This document shows positions 46,660 through 60,059 of a DNA stretch of 64,000 nucleotides, one piece after another (the stretch's first letter is position 1; the number at the start of each line of letters is the position of its first letter). Source of the stretch: Allacma fusca (Eukaryota; Arthropoda; Collembola; Symphypleona; Sminthuridae); assembly GCA_947179485.1 (NCBI GenBank), contig OX359245.1:49339067-49403066 (forward strand), written 5' to 3'. Made by a program: the position numbers and the translations under genes. The notes under the pieces are model-generated. The model worked only from the letters and a program-made list of their open reading frames with translations. It was not told the origin of the DNA and did no database searches.

Positions 46660-49600
46660 ATGAAGTCCCACATGAAATTGTGGGTTTTTGCCCTACTAGC
46701 AACAATAGTGTCCCAAAATTTCCAGGCATCTTCAGGCTTGAAAGTTGACAAGGACGGGGGCTACCATGTGGTCCTAGCTATCAAAAACAATGAGGCCAAA
46801 CCGGCCAATGTGGACACCTACATTAATAACATCAAAGTAAGGGATTTTTTTTCTTAAAATAATTTTTACTCATCAAATTTATGAAACCCCGTAATTTAAT
46901 TTTGGGACTGTTTCTCCAGAATTCTTTCCGGACACTCTCTACAAAAATGTGGATTGCCACTCGGGAAAGTTTTTACATTTCCAATCTGGAAATTATCCTT
47001 CCGCAAAGTTGGGGCGTCACCGGAGAAAGTCTAACATCGTAAGGATTTTGTATAAATTTAAATGCCAATTTCTAAATTTTGCATAAATTACAGCCCAGTA
47101 GTGACGCGTCATGATGTGGATTAGTGACTATCCTTTTTTTAAAAAAAAAATTGCCTAATTTTAAAATAAATAAATTCAGGGATGTTTTCAATGAGTTAAG
47201 CTAGATTTGAGTAATTACATAATAACGGGCTTAAGCAAAAAAGCAAATTTTAAAGCAAAAGTTTATCCAGGATTTAAAATGACAATGATTTAAATCTTTA
47301 TTGCCCAAGTTTAATTAAAGGGATTTTATTATGTCAAATTTCCAGCATATCTTATTCCACTGCGGACATTCGGGTCTCATCCGCCAACCGTTTGCCACAC
47401 GTTGAGAACAACAACCTCTGCGGCCTCCCTGGGGATTTCATTGAGTTGCCCAAGACTTTATTTGATAATGGAAATACTGGGACTTTGGGAGAGAACTGTA
47501 CGAAGTTCACATAATTACTTACTTATCCTTACATAATTTAAAATCCTGCTGTCAGCACTTCTGACAGATATGTCAGATATCGTCCAGGAATCCCATTGTG
47601 ATGTAAGAATTCAATGGAACCCAGGATTAAAGCATTTGTTTTATAATCACAGGGAAGGTTCTCCTCGTCTCATGGGCCAGGTACCGCTGGGGAGCTTATG
47701 AAGAGCATGGCATTCCTGGAGATAAGAAGTTCCCATATTTTATCAGAGATTTTGAAGCAGCAGATGGCGACAACAAATGGGTTCCCAACGGATGTACCAA
47801 CGCCGAAGACAACAAGCTTGTCGGTGCTTATCGGACTTTGTAAGCGATTTTATATTTTTTGCAGCAGTCTCTCAATTACTGTAAATACATACAATTCCTG
47901 TCGAATACACAATGAGGGTCCTTATAGGACGAAAGTACAGGTTGTAAATAAACCCAAAAAAATTTAAAAATTTTGTACGAACGATTAGGATTGGAGCCCC
48001 CTGTGACCCAACTTCCACATCGGAATTGGACCTCACCTGTCGATTCTACCCGGACAAGACTGCCAATCTTGACGTGACCTCATCTCTGATGCACTTCCAT
48101 TTCATGGACTCTGTTTATGAATTCTGTGACGCCAGCACCCATCAAAAGAACGTGCCGACGAAGCAGAACTTGTACTGTGATAACAAGAGTGTGATGGAAA
48201 CCATTGAGTCCAGTCCGGATTACAAGGCTATTGAGAATAAAAATACATATGTTCCCATTTTGAGAACCACAGTGTCCGTGTCGGCTTCCAAACCATCCCT
48301 GTACATACTTTTAGATAATGGCCTTACTGATAGTGTAAGTTCTCAAAATCCATCGTATATCAAACTGCCAACATTTGATGATTGATACACTTGTGTTAGG
48401 GATTTTAATGGATTTATGATCAAATACTCAAATTCATAGAACGATGCAAGTGTGCTCAATCAAGTCATCCTGCTTTTGGGTAACTTCTTCAACGATATTG
48501 ACACAACGGGGATCCACAAGGAGTTGATCGTGGGTCTTGGTGAGTTCCCGTCGGAAGAGACCGGACCATATCTCAAATCCCTGGTGCCCTTGGGCTTGTT
48601 GTCTGAAAATAAAAATGCTCTTGTGGAGTAAGTGTATAAAGTTAATATTTTATTGCATATATGCTATCACTTTAGGTCCAAATCTCTAAATTGCTTACGA
48701 ATACCCGAAGATTCAGGCTACAGTTGAGGTTCTGATAATAAGGAATCATTTATGTTGACAGGGCTATCGGAAACCGGAAAGTAATCGATAATGCCAATCA
48801 GGACTTCGGGATTGCCCTTCAGCAAGCTGCCGCGGTTATTAAAGCAACCAGTCCTGTAGAAGGGGGTAGTATTTTGTTTGTGAAAGCATCTGGGGCCAGA
48901 AATGCCTGTAAGTTAAGTTTCCGATTGAGGATTAAATTTGTTAAGAAAATTGAGCTGAAATGAGCAAACGATGTTTTCAATTTTGATGCGGCAAAAATGT
49001 TTTTTTGATATTTGCGCCCTGCCCTTAAATCTTGATTGTTTTAATGTTGCGTCGGATGACATTGGTAATTTAATTTGAGCTACATTAAATATATATACAT
49101 AGCCGATTTTTCCATGGAGAAGGAACTGGAGCTGGCTCTTCGTCGAGATAACATCAAGCTTTTTACTCTGGAAGTTGTTGATGCTGGAAGAACTCGTCAG
49201 AACTTGGCAGACCTGGCCGCAGCAACTAAAGGAGATCCAATTGCTCTTAGTCGAGAGGACAGTGCGCAAATTCCGTCGGTCGTCCCAACCTGGCTTGCGA
49301 GCAAAGTTTTGGCGGAGTACTCGTCCCCACCTAGTAATGGTCGGGTGGAAAGAATTGTAAATTAATTGCCTATTTGTATTATAAAAATCGCTTAAATTTT
49401 AGTTAACCAGTATTTTGTTTAAATTTACAAAAATCTGCGTGGCATTAATATTACTAAATCATACGATTGGCAGGCTTACAGCGGCATTGTGACTCCCAAC
49501 AATAACTATGCCATTCCAGTCTGGTCCGGGACCCAAATGCTCACTTTCATGTTGGCCACTGTTTCAAAGATCGCTCCAACCCAATTGTTTGCGGGAATTG

Positions 49601-51642
49601 ACACTCCGCAAATTGAAATTCGGGCTCAATTCTCTGAGGGTACGGAATTCAACAAAACCCGCTATGTCTACACTGGAATTTTGAATGCTGCTTTATATGT
49701 AAGTTACATATTTTTAAACACTGGGAATTTTTATGCAAGCCAAGTCTCATTTAAAATCCTGCATGTTGGGGAATTTCTTGTTTTTTTAAAATTGTCCATA
49801 TTTGACGATCATAAAATAAGGGACATTTTTCCGAGACACAATCTGGCAATTTTTTTTGCAATTGTGGTTCTGAATTTAAATTTTTAACTCTATTTTTATA
49901 CTTATAACAGAACCCATGAAGATATTTTTACGAATTGCAGGCGCATTTTGCTAGAATGTGCTGAAAAATTTCCGAAACCAAATCTGTATCTTTAATAAAT
50001 ATAGCAAAATTTACCATTGATTATGATTCGGGCACTGCATTAAAATCTGTCTTAAATCTATCGGAATTTTTGCATAGTATACTTCGATTCGTGTATTAAA
50101 TGACTGATTCATATGTTTTGATTTTAGAATTTGAAGGAAGTGACATTCAGATACCCCGGAAATGGCCCCAGTCAGTTAACGGTTCTTAGTGACGGAGTCA
50201 ATCTCGCAGCAGACATTAGTGTGACTGTGCAAACCACTGCCGTAAACGGCGCCATTGATTTAGGAAACATCCCGAATCCTGACGCTCCATTTGTCATCTC
50301 GGCTGTGGTGACGCAGAACAACCGTCCAGTGATTGGGGCTAAAGTCGTCGCTACAATTAATCTCGGGGGTACTTTCAACGAGTCAATTACCCTACCCGAT
50401 GCCCCCTATGGTCTGAGTACCCCTGAAGGCGACGGAATTTACTCCGAAATTTACTTAGCTCCTCGGGATGGAGATTACACAATCAGTGTTACTGTTTCCA
50501 AGCCGGCTGATAGCGCCACTGCTTCAACCGCTCTTGGCGCCTCCACCCTTTTCATCCCACCCAGTCAAGACTTCGGAGTCACTGCGCCTGTACCTTTCCC
50601 AAGTGGCGCCACCAAATCAGTCTCACTCGAGTCCAGCATTCACGTCACCAATGCAGCAAATTTTGTCCCGGTAAAAATTTATAGAAATATACATTTTATA
50701 AAAAATGTCCAGGAGTTATAATTTCTAAATATAATTATTATGGGTCGTTAAAATTTAAAAAAGATTCTCAAGAATGAAAAACTCCGCGGAGTGCCTGATT
50801 TTTTTTAACGATTGTACCTGTACCTATGTTTTTGTTGCGCAACTGTTTATAGACCATTCAAACCGTTAGAGATTTGGTCGTCACAGCAAATGTGAGCAAT
50901 CCTGCTGAAGTTAAATTTGAATTTACCGCCACAAGAGTTTTTGAACTTGGATCTTCTGGGAGTGGTCCAACTCTGTACAAATTCTATGAGACCGAAAGTC
51001 GAGGTCTCTTGATTGATTTGGATGTGAACGCTCTTCCAGGGGGCGTTAGAGAAATATTTGCTCAACCAGGCGCCTCTGCGCCGGGTACTCCCATCGCTGT
51101 TAGCTACACTCGCTCAAAACTCGATGTGCCTCTGTACCTTGCTGTGGTGTCCTTCAATAGTGCAACACCTGTGCGTAATTTATTCTATTCAACTTTTTAG
51201 TTGTTTTCTTAAAGGTGTTTTCATACAGAGTGATAGCGCTTGTGATATAATGACCTGTTTGAGAATTGTGCTGATTTGTTATGCGCAGTCTCGAGTATCC
51301 AACATCGTGATGATTGCCCCTCTTGAAGATCCAGACCCTAATCCAACCACTCAAGACCCCGAGGATTCCACGGATCCAGATGATACCACTGAAGACGGTG
51401 AAGGAACCACTAACCCAGGTGATTCTACCGATGGCTCGAATAAACCTACAACAACGCCAAGCCCGCCGGAGCCAGAGCCAGAGGAGGAGAGCAAACCTTG
51501 GATTAAGACAACTGGAGGAATCGTCACGGTTGTTGTCATTGTCTTAGTATGCTTCGGTGCCGCTGGAGGTGGCTACTGGTACATGAACAAGCGTCGGCAG
51601 AGCTCAGGCATTACTACTAACAGTGGTGCACAGTCTGCTTGA
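46660..51642 (+). CDS. CLCA-like (calcium-activated chloride channel regulator) membrane protein, copy 1
   Basis: Twelve exons join in phase to 1,002 aa: 46660-46836, 46920-47038, 47346-47497, 47653-47839, 47989-48334, 48440-48627, 48762-48907, 49103-49356, 49474-49698, 50128-50670, 50853-51170, 51289-51642. Signal peptide (MKSHMKLWVFALLATIVSQ), CLCA N-terminal domain (GGYHVVLAIKNNE, WARYRWGAYEE), VWA-like domain (about 310-500), beta-sandwich region (PDAPYGLSTPEGDGIYSE), Ser/Thr/Asp/Pro-rich stalk and a C-terminal membrane helix (about 961-983) with a short KRRQ tail. The HExxH zinc-protease motif reads VSWAR (155-159) and the MIDAS DxSxS reads DNGLT (321-325), so self-cleavage and metal-dependent adhesion are probably lost. 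Exon 3 uses a weak GTACGA donor; reading through it meets a stop. Confidence 0.88.
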
Positions 51643-52711
51643 ATGAACGACATCTTGTAAGACGGACGTCACTGTCATAATTTATACTTGTGTGCTTCTC
51701 GAGTCCTCCTTTAAGTATTAAAAGGACATATTTTGTTGATCAGACGTTTTTTTGTTGGTATGGTTATTTTAATTTTGATAAAATTCTTCAGAAATGAATC
51801 CTCCAAATAATATGCTCACTAAAACATGTCCAGGTTTCGAATGCATCAAGCTCATTTTGACTCCTCATTGACGATATGTAAAGTTTGAATACGCGTGCAA
51901 GGACTTAGTTTGGCCCCGGTAAAGAAAAAAAATGAACTAAATTTTCAAATAAAATAGATACATGCCAAGAGAACACTCTGAATTACGGGAAATAAATAAG
52001 AGCAAACTTATAAAAATAATTAAAGGCTTCACAAAAATTCAAAAGTCAAAATAACTGAAAACCGAAATATACAGTCATAGAGGACATGTATACAAAACAA
52101 GTATAAATATAAGTCAAAAGGACTATCTCTTGGAGTAATTATGTCTGAAGACCTGTGGAAAATGCTAGCCCTAATTTACCACGTAAAGTTTGGGAAAACA
52201 CCTGGAAGACATTATATGGAAATATTTTCCATTGTTCCTATTTTATTTTTGGGGATGTAATTAGAATAATGTACTATACGAATAAGTGATTAACTAGGTA
52301 AATATAAACAAGCTTTTTTCTTTAGATTTCCTGTCGAACCGCCCTCTTATATTATAATTTATTACAGGTCCAGTCAAGCTTCATTAAGTCATCATTATCT
52401 TATACACTATCAATGAGAGCTATATTGTGCATGCGTGTGCTTAATGTCAGTAGCACACTTACAAAAATATTTAGCCTCATAATTTATGCCACTGAATATC
52501 AGCACATGGAACATTAATACCAGATTTATAAAACGTACTTATGATACGCTTGTAAAGATAAAATAAAATCATGAAGAAGGAATGCCAAAATTGCAATTCT
52601 CAACTTCCAATTACATGCACCGGTGAGTGCTAGAGGGTTCAAAATTGAGACTTTATCGGTACTTGCGCTGAAGGTTATCAGGAAACAATTGGGTAAATTT
52701 TGTCTCTCAGT
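51643..52711. other. Spacer between the two CLCA-like genes
   Basis: About 1 kb, AT-rich, no gene or transposon ends recognised. Confidence 0.5.
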
Positions 52712-52719
52712 TATATAAG
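52712..52719 (+). promoter_or_regulatory. TATA box of the second CLCA-like gene
   Basis: TATATAAG preceded by TCTCAGT and followed by CTCA, as in copy 1. An initiator-like TTCCAGA lies about 30 bp downstream. Confidence 0.65.
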
Positions 52720-52828
52720 CTCATTGAATTTAACGTAACTTCCAGATTTCCAAGCACTAGCGAACGTTGTGGTCAGTCAACGTGTCATTAATTTCAGAGC
52801 ACATTGCAAATTAGCAACTTATCTGAAA

Positions 52829-55800
52829 ATGAAGTCCCACATGAAACTGTGGGTTTTTGCCCTACTAGCAACAATCGTGTCTCAAAATTTCCAATCATCT
52901 TCAGGATTAACAGTAGAAAAGGACGGGGGCTACAATGTGGTCCTTGCTATCAAAAACGATGAGGCCAAACCAGCAAACGTGGACACCTACATCAATAACA
53001 TCAAAGTAAGGAAATTTGTAGGAGCAAATTTTGGGATTGAAATTTTATGAAAACCCGCAATTTAATTTTCGGACTGTTTCTCAGAATTCATTCCGGACAC
53101 TCTCTGCAAAAATGTGGATTGCCACTCGGGAAAGTTTTTACATTCACAGTCTAGAAATCATCCTTCCGCAAAGTTGGGGGGTTGAAGGAAGTCTCAGACT
53201 GTAAGGGTTCGGATTTTGTATTCAATTTCTCAATTATAATTTTACAAGAATTTCAGTCCAATGATTTATCACGCCATAATTCCCTTTAAAAGCGTATTTC
53301 AGATACATTTGTTTCATTCCCAGCCCAGGAAGGCTTTTAGTGAGTGTAAAATGATAGGAGATAAAACCATATCATTTAATTAGAGCCACGAGGCCAATAC
53401 ACTCAATTTAATTCGGAATTATCTGATAGCTAAATCAATTTTTCCAGTACACAATTATTACAGTAATTATTACAACTGAATTAATAAATCAACTTTAGAC
53501 TAAAGCGTGTGTGCACGTTCTGTGAGAACTAAACGTTGCAATTGATACATTGTGAAATGTTATCTCATAGTTAAATAATGAAGCCAAACAAAGTTTATCA
53601 CAATAGATACTGAATGGAAATCAAATACGCTTTTATAAACATGTACTTACGACTTATACGGATCATAGCAGACAAAAGTGCTCCCAGGCTAAAGTTTTAT
53701 TTTTGGTATTGATCGGAGTGATTAAATAACAATTAGTGTTTCACATCCAAGTCTTTTTTGCGGTTTGTATGCAAACTGTTCGCTGATAAGTTTTTGTACT
53801 TTGAATTCAAATCTTTGTCATTGTCCTTGATTAACTCGAATGAGATGTAATTTATTACTGTGTAAATTTTACAGCATCTCTTATCCTACGGCGGACATTC
53901 GGGTCTCATCAGCGAACAAATTTCCATACGTTGAGAACAACAATCTCTGTGGTCTCCCTGGAGATTTCATTGAGTTACCCAAGGATTTATTCGATAACGC
54001 AAATACCGGGGATTTAGGAGAGAATTGTACGAACTTTATGTTCTCATAACAAAAACAAATAATTACTGTCATAACTTCTGACACTTGTCAGATCAAATGG
54101 GATATTCCACAATAGGGCTTGATTTAAGCGGAAATTATACTTGCACTTGTTTTATAATCACAGGGAAGGTTCTTCTGGTCTCATGGGCCAGGTACCGTTG
54201 GGGAGCTTATGAAGAGCATGGAGCTCCTGGAGATAAACAATTCCCATATTTTGTCAGAGATGTTGCTGCAGTTGAGGATGAGCCGAAATGGGTGCCCAAC
54301 GGATGTACCAATGGGGATGACAAGCTCGTCGGAGCCTACAAAAATTTGTAAGCACATCCACAACAAAAATTGCATGAGGATAATCAAAAAACTCTGAATA
54401 GACCTGAGTTTACAAATTTTGAAAATAATCCTACAATTAGGGATGGAACCCCCTGTGACCCAACTTCCACCTCCGACCTGGACCTGACCTGTCGATTCTA
54501 CCCTGACAAGAGTGCCAATGCTGACGTGACCTCCTCCATCATGCACTTCCATTTCATGGAGTCCATCTACGAATTCTGTGACGCCACCACCCATAAAAAG
54601 AACGTGCCGACGAAGCAGAACGTCTACTGTGATAACAAGAGTGTAATGGAAACCATTGAGTCCAGTCCGGATTTCAAGGCTATTGTGAACAAAAACACAT
54701 ATGTACCAGTGCTGATGACCAAAGTGTCCGTTTCGGCTTCCAAACCATCCCTCTATATACTCTTGGACAATGGCCTTGCTGATAATGTAAGTTGTCAATA
54801 TCCAACACATGTCACTGCAAATATTAGAATGTTGATTGTGTTTTGAGCTGAAATGGATTTTAACATGTTGTTTTTACATAATTTCATAGAACGATGCAAG
54901 CGTACTCAATCAAGTCATACCCATCCTAGGCAATTTCTTCAATGACTTCGACACAACCGGCGACCACAAGGAGCTGATCGTTGGTGTTGGTGAGTTCCCG
55001 ACGGAAGAGACCCAGCAGTATTTGAAGCCTTTGGTTCCATTGGGATTCTTATCTGAAAATAAAGCCCATGTGGTCAAGTGAGTTACGACTATCGTCACAT
55101 ATGCTATCTCATTATAACTAGGATCTCTAAACTCTTGACACCTAACCAGGATTGATATAGCAGCTGAGGTTTTGCCAATAAAGAATGTTTTATGTTTGCA
55201 GTGCTATCGGAAACCGCAAAGTTATCAATAATGCCAATCAGGACTTCGGGATTGCTCTGCAGCAAGCTGCCGGTATTATTAAAGCATCCAGTCCAGTAGA
55301 TGGCGGTAATATTTTGTTTGTGAAAACGTCCGGGGCGAAAAATACTAGTAAGTTAAATTGTCATTTGGGGGATTTAGTTGTTTTTTTTACATCGAGCTTG
55401 CATGGCTGAAACGATTCAGGGAAGATAAATTCAATTCTGATATGTCAAAACGTTCATTGTTAAATTTAATTCACAGCTTTATTTTCGACGGAGAAGGAAA
55501 TTGAATTGGCACTTCGTCGCGATAACATCAAGCTTTTTACTCTGGAAATTGTCGACGTAGAAAAAACACGGCAAAACTTGGGAAACCTGGCCATGACAAC
55601 TCAAGGAGATCCAATTGCTTTTAGTCGGATGGAGATTCCGCACATTCCGTTGGTCGTTCCAACCTGGCTTGAGTTTAAAGTCCTGGCGGAATACTCTACT
55701 CCACCCTTACCCAACCAATTGGAAAGAATTGTAAGTTAAATGCTTAAAATTCTGAAAATAATGCAGATTGTTTTTAAAATTTCCAAATCCATGGTACTAA

Positions 55801-57510
55801 CCGTCATCAAATGTTCCTGGCAGACTTATAGCAGCTTTGTGCAACCAAATAGTGACTACATCATTCCGGTCTGGTCTGGCACCGAAACTCTCACTTTTAT
55901 TTTGACAACTGTTTCGAAGATTGCACCCACCCAATTATTTGCAGGAATTGACACTGCCCAGGTTGTAATCCGGGCTAATTTCGCTGAGGGTAAGGAATTC
56001 AACCAAGGCCGTTATATCTACACTGGATCCCTCAATACAGCTGGATGGGTAAGGGTCACGTCACAGTAGAAGTTAAAGATGGAAATCTGTGATTCAGTTG
56101 ATTGATTGCTTTAATTTGTTTGCTTTAGAATTTGAACGAGGTAGTATTTAGGTTCCCCGGAGATCGAAGTCAGTTAACTGTTCTTAGTGACGGAGCCAAT
56201 CTCGGAGCAGATATTAGTGTTTCCCTGCAAACCACGGCCGTAAACGGCGCCATTGATTTAGGAAACATTCCGAATCCCGACGCTCCATTTGTGATCTCCG
56301 CAAGGGTCACACAAAACAACCGTCCAGTGACTGGGGCTCGAGTCCTTGCCTCATTTTATCTCGATGGTGTTTTACGCGACTTTATGGTGTTACCCGATGC
56401 CCCTTACGGCTTGGGTACCTCTGAAGGAGACGGAATCTACTCCGATGTTTACCTATTGCCTGGTGATGGTAAATATACCATTACTGTCAATGTTACCAAG
56501 GCGGCCGCAAATACCACTGCTGTAACCACTCTAAGCGCCTCCACCCTCTTCATCCCACCCAGTCAAGACTTCGAAGCCTTCGAGCCTGTGCCTTTCCCAA
56601 GTGGAGCCAACAAATTTACCACACTCGAGTCCAGCATTCAAGTCACAAATGCAGCAAATTTTGTTCCGGTAAAAAAATTCGCCAAAATAGTAACGCTCAA
56701 ATATTCATTTCTAAAAGCAATGATTGTACCAAGCATTTATTTTCAAAATCGTGCCGAATCTGTATGTATATTTTTATTGGGTTTCTGTCCACAGTCCATT
56801 CAAACCATTCGAGATTTGACTGTTTCGGTTGCGGAAAGCAATCCCGCTCAAGTCACGTTGGAATTCACCAACCCCAGAGTCTTGCAACTCGGAAATACTG
56901 GCAATGGTCCAGAAGTCCAAAGAGTCTATGAGACTGAAAATCCAGATCTTTTTAATAATCTGGACGTGAACAATCTTCCAGCAGGGGTTAAGGAAGCATC
57001 GAATAAAACTGGGCGCCTTGTGCCAGGAAGACCCATCACTCTTAACTACACTCGCACAAATCTCGATGTGCCACTGTACTTCGTTGCTGTTTCCTTCGAG
57101 GGAACAATAACTGTACGTAATTTATCGCTTTAAAATCTTTTAGAACCGTGCATTTTTTCTCTAAAATAGAGTTTCCTAAAATAAAAATTTCGTTATGACG
57201 GAGTTATTTATAATGTTCTAATTCTTAATTTGTCATGTAGTCCCGACTCTCGAACGTTGTGATGCTCGCCCCCTTGGATGGTGAAAACCCTCTTCCGACA
57301 GGTAGCACGGAGGAGCCTGATACACCGTCCTCAAATCCACCAGAAATTCCAGAGGAGTTGAGCAAGCCTTGGGCTAAGACCACTGGAGGAATCGTCACGA
57401 TTGTCGTCATTGTATTAGTTTGTATCGGTGCCGCTGGGGGTGGCTACTGGTACATGAACAAGCGTCGGCAGAGCCGAAGCAATAGTAGTACTTTCGCAAC
57501 GTCTGCCTAA
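52829..57510 (+). CDS. CLCA-like membrane protein, copy 2
   Basis: Twelve exons with the same phases as copy 1 give 971 aa: 52829-53005, 53085-53200, 53875-54026, 54164-54347, 54441-54786, 54890-55077, 55202-55347, 55477-55730, 55824-56048, 56129-56668, 56795-57112, 57241-57510. Signal peptide, CLCA N-terminal domain, VWA-like domain, beta-sandwich (PDAPYGLGTSEGDGIYSD) and membrane helix (about 931-953) are all present. HExxH is again VSWAR (154-158) and MIDAS is DNGLA (319-323), more degenerate than copy 1. The stalk before the membrane is about 30 residues shorter. AATAAA at 57591. A tandem duplicate with conserved frame, hence probably functional in a non-enzymatic role. Confidence 0.88.
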
Positions 57511-58168
57511 AGTGAGTGCCACTTTGTAAAGGCAATAGATTATGTGAACCACCTTGTGTGCTTCCCAAGTGCTTTCTTATGTACTTAGCTAATAAAATCG
57601 CACGTTTTACTGACCAAACGTTTTGATTTTTCTTGATTCTTTAAAAGAGCATGTTATTTCCAGTATGTCATATCTGAAGTCCTTGATACCGATGTCACCG
57701 ATGTACAAAATATATTTGCAAATTGTGAACGTGTGATGACTAACACATTGGGATATTAGTCAAAAAACGGCATTTCTCATGTGAAATAATAAGAAATTTC
57801 AACAATTTTTAAAGAATTGAAACAACGAAAGGTCATTAACTCCAAGAAATCTGCCTTGAATTGGGTATGATCATCTTGTGTATGATCAAAATTTGAAACT
57901 GCTGCCTTAATTTGTTACTGTGTGCCGTCATAGTTCCTGTTTCGTAGTTCATATCTGACTGATGTGTAAATTGTCATGACGAATTTCAATATTCTGGGTA
58001 ACGAAACGCATTCTATGGAACATCCGTTTAAGAAATAGAAATCACTATACCATAATTTCAGAATGATGAAAGGATTTTGAATCTTCGCTGTCTCTCCTAA
58101 GCGCGCTTTATAGATTCTCGAGTACACACTACCCTAAAGCCTTTTTAATGTTATACCAAAGCATTATA
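57511..58168. other. 3' flank of CLCA copy 2
   Basis: Polyadenylation signal at 57591; otherwise AT-rich with no gene. Confidence 0.5.
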
Positions 58169-58404
58169 CAGGGTTCGGATTTTTGTAAATCTCCCTGGAA
58201 GATTATTTCTGAATTTCCCTGCTGACTATTATCTCCCTGCTGGTAGGTCCTCAACGATTTCAAAAATCCCTGCTGAAAAAAAGGTCAACGATTTTCAAAA
58301 TCCCTGTTCGTCAAAATAAATCCCTTCCCTTTGAGATTTTCCCTGCCAGAAATATTTTTCCCTGGGAAGATTCTTCCCGTCTTCCTACAAAAATCCGACC
58401 CCTG
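58169..58404. mobile_element. hAT-like MITE, CAGGG(T)TCGGATTTTTGTA family
   Basis: Left CAGGGTTCGGATTTTTGTA and right TACAAAAATCCGACCCCTG are near-perfect inverted ends. The interior matches the 35870-36146 copy. The flanking 8-mers are not a convincing duplication. Confidence 0.85.
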
Positions 58405-59059
58405 CAATTACCTTAGAGACTAACTACCCGGTTTGTATGTATTTACTATTCGCGTAGATTTATTTTCCATTGGCAAAGCCTATGACTGTTTATAAATCTC
58501 ATTATCCACATCGTTTTGTCTAGAATATTTATGTAAATATATCTAATAGCACTGTACAATCAGTTATTTCTGAATCATGTGATATGTGACTGAACCAACA
58601 AACTGAAGACTTTCGAAGCCAGCAATAGCTGGCTGTGCAGTGCTAGTTGCATATAAAAAATTATACATAATTTTGAATCTCATTTGTTGGCGTTAGCCCC
58701 TATTCTTCCTGATAACATGCTGACGTTTTATTGATTAAGTTCCACTCACCTGATTGTTCTTTTACTTGAAGTTTTTTATGAGAATCCATTTAGGCAAAAT
58801 CATCTCGTTCAGTAAATGCTTCTTAAGTAAGTCTTCTTATCAAGACCCTCCAGAAATCTTCAAAATATGCTCATAAAATACTTTTTTCTCAATGGCCGCC
58901 ATGACATTGTGGAGGATTAAGTGGTGTTTTTTGAATATGCTGTTATAAGGAAAATGTACCGGGGATCTCCGAGTACTGTTACAGGGCATTGTATATCACG
59001 TCAGTTTTAAAATTCTCGACATTTGATTTTCTGTATTGAATTGATTAATTTCCATTATG
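58405..59059. other. Intergenic
   Basis: No gene; nothing recognisable beyond AT-rich sequence. Confidence 0.45.
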
Positions 59060-59340
59060 TATTTGAACTCAAGTTTACCTTAAGTGTAACTTAAAACTCG
59101 TGTTTGAACTCAAGTGTAACTAAAACACACCTTGAAATTCAACTTAGAATTTATGTGTAACACAACACTCGAGTGTATCTTGAAGGTAGAGTTTGAACTC
59201 AAGTGTAACCTGGCAATCGATTGGAACTCGAGTGTAAATCAAGTGTTAGCAGAAATTCGATTCGTACTCGAGTTAAGCTCATGTTCAACTTGAAATTCCA
59301 ATTTGAACTTCTGAAGTGAGTTGAACTCAAATTGAATTTG
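59060..59340. repeat. Degenerate ACTCAAGTGTAAC repeat
   Basis: About ten diverged copies of TTGAACTCAAGTGTAACT-like words over 280 bp. Confidence 0.7.
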
Positions 59341-59570
59341 TGTACCGTTTTAATAAGTAGTTCAACTGTTGCGTTTATAATACATTCTATCTAAATCATT
59401 TTGGTGTTGCTTTTAAATGAATTTCATCTAGATCATTTTGAATAATTGTTCTTTATTTATTGAATATTGTTATAACAAATACTGTTCCAAATTCTACTGA
59501 AAATCTTCCTTGGAAAAATTTTGAAGAACAATTTAAAAACGTTATTTAATAATTGCTATACAAAACCAAC

Positions 59571-59631
59571 AGAAAACAATAACCACAGGAAATTTCAATG
59601 AGCTGCCCAAGCACTTCTTTGATAATGTAGT
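59571..59631 (+). pseudogene. Third CLCA copy, exon 3 fragment
   Basis: AATTTCAATGAGCTGCCCAA followed by CACTTCTTTGATAATG matches exon 3 of the intact copies (GATTTCATTGAGTTGCCCAA, TTTGATAATG). No open reading frame remains. Confidence 0.7.
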
Positions 59632-59644
59632 GTACAGACTTTAA

Positions 59645-60032
59645 TACCCAACACGGACAGCACGAAATCTGTGCTGACTTGCATATGTTTGACACAGAAA
59701 TGCTGTGCGTTCGTACGTACACTGACATAAGTGGGAGGTGGCTTGCACAAGTTCTCACATAGATATGTGAGCCTTGTGTCAGCACAAGTCGTGACATATG
59801 CAAGTTACTAAATGTTGTGCGGGAAAAACTTGACAAAGTAATTATGTATATTATGTGCTGGAACCTTCTTCATTCAAACTCCAGGCCCGCTAAAAATGAC
59901 CATGTTTTTACCCACATATTTCTTCTTCATTTCATTGGCTGCACTATTTATATGTCAATGCTGTGCATTTATGTTTGCATATGCATGTCACCACATTTAT
60001 GTCAACACAGAAGTTGCTGTCCGTGTTGGGTA
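59645..60032. mobile_element. TIR MITE with TACCCAACACGG ends
   Basis: Left TACCCAACACGGACAGCA and right TGCTGTCCGTGTTGGGTA are inverted. TAA flanks both sides (59642-59644, 60033-60035), fitting a 3-bp PIF/Harbinger-type duplication or, if the ends are trimmed, a TA target. 388 bp, no ORF. Confidence 0.8.
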
Positions 60033-60059
60033 TAAGGGAGATGTATAGGAACTTCAGAT

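Noticed and set aside
47346..47512. In-frame stop at the end of CLCA exon 3, suggesting a pseudogene
   Set aside because: A GTACGA donor before the stop exists in both copies and joins in phase to the next exon.
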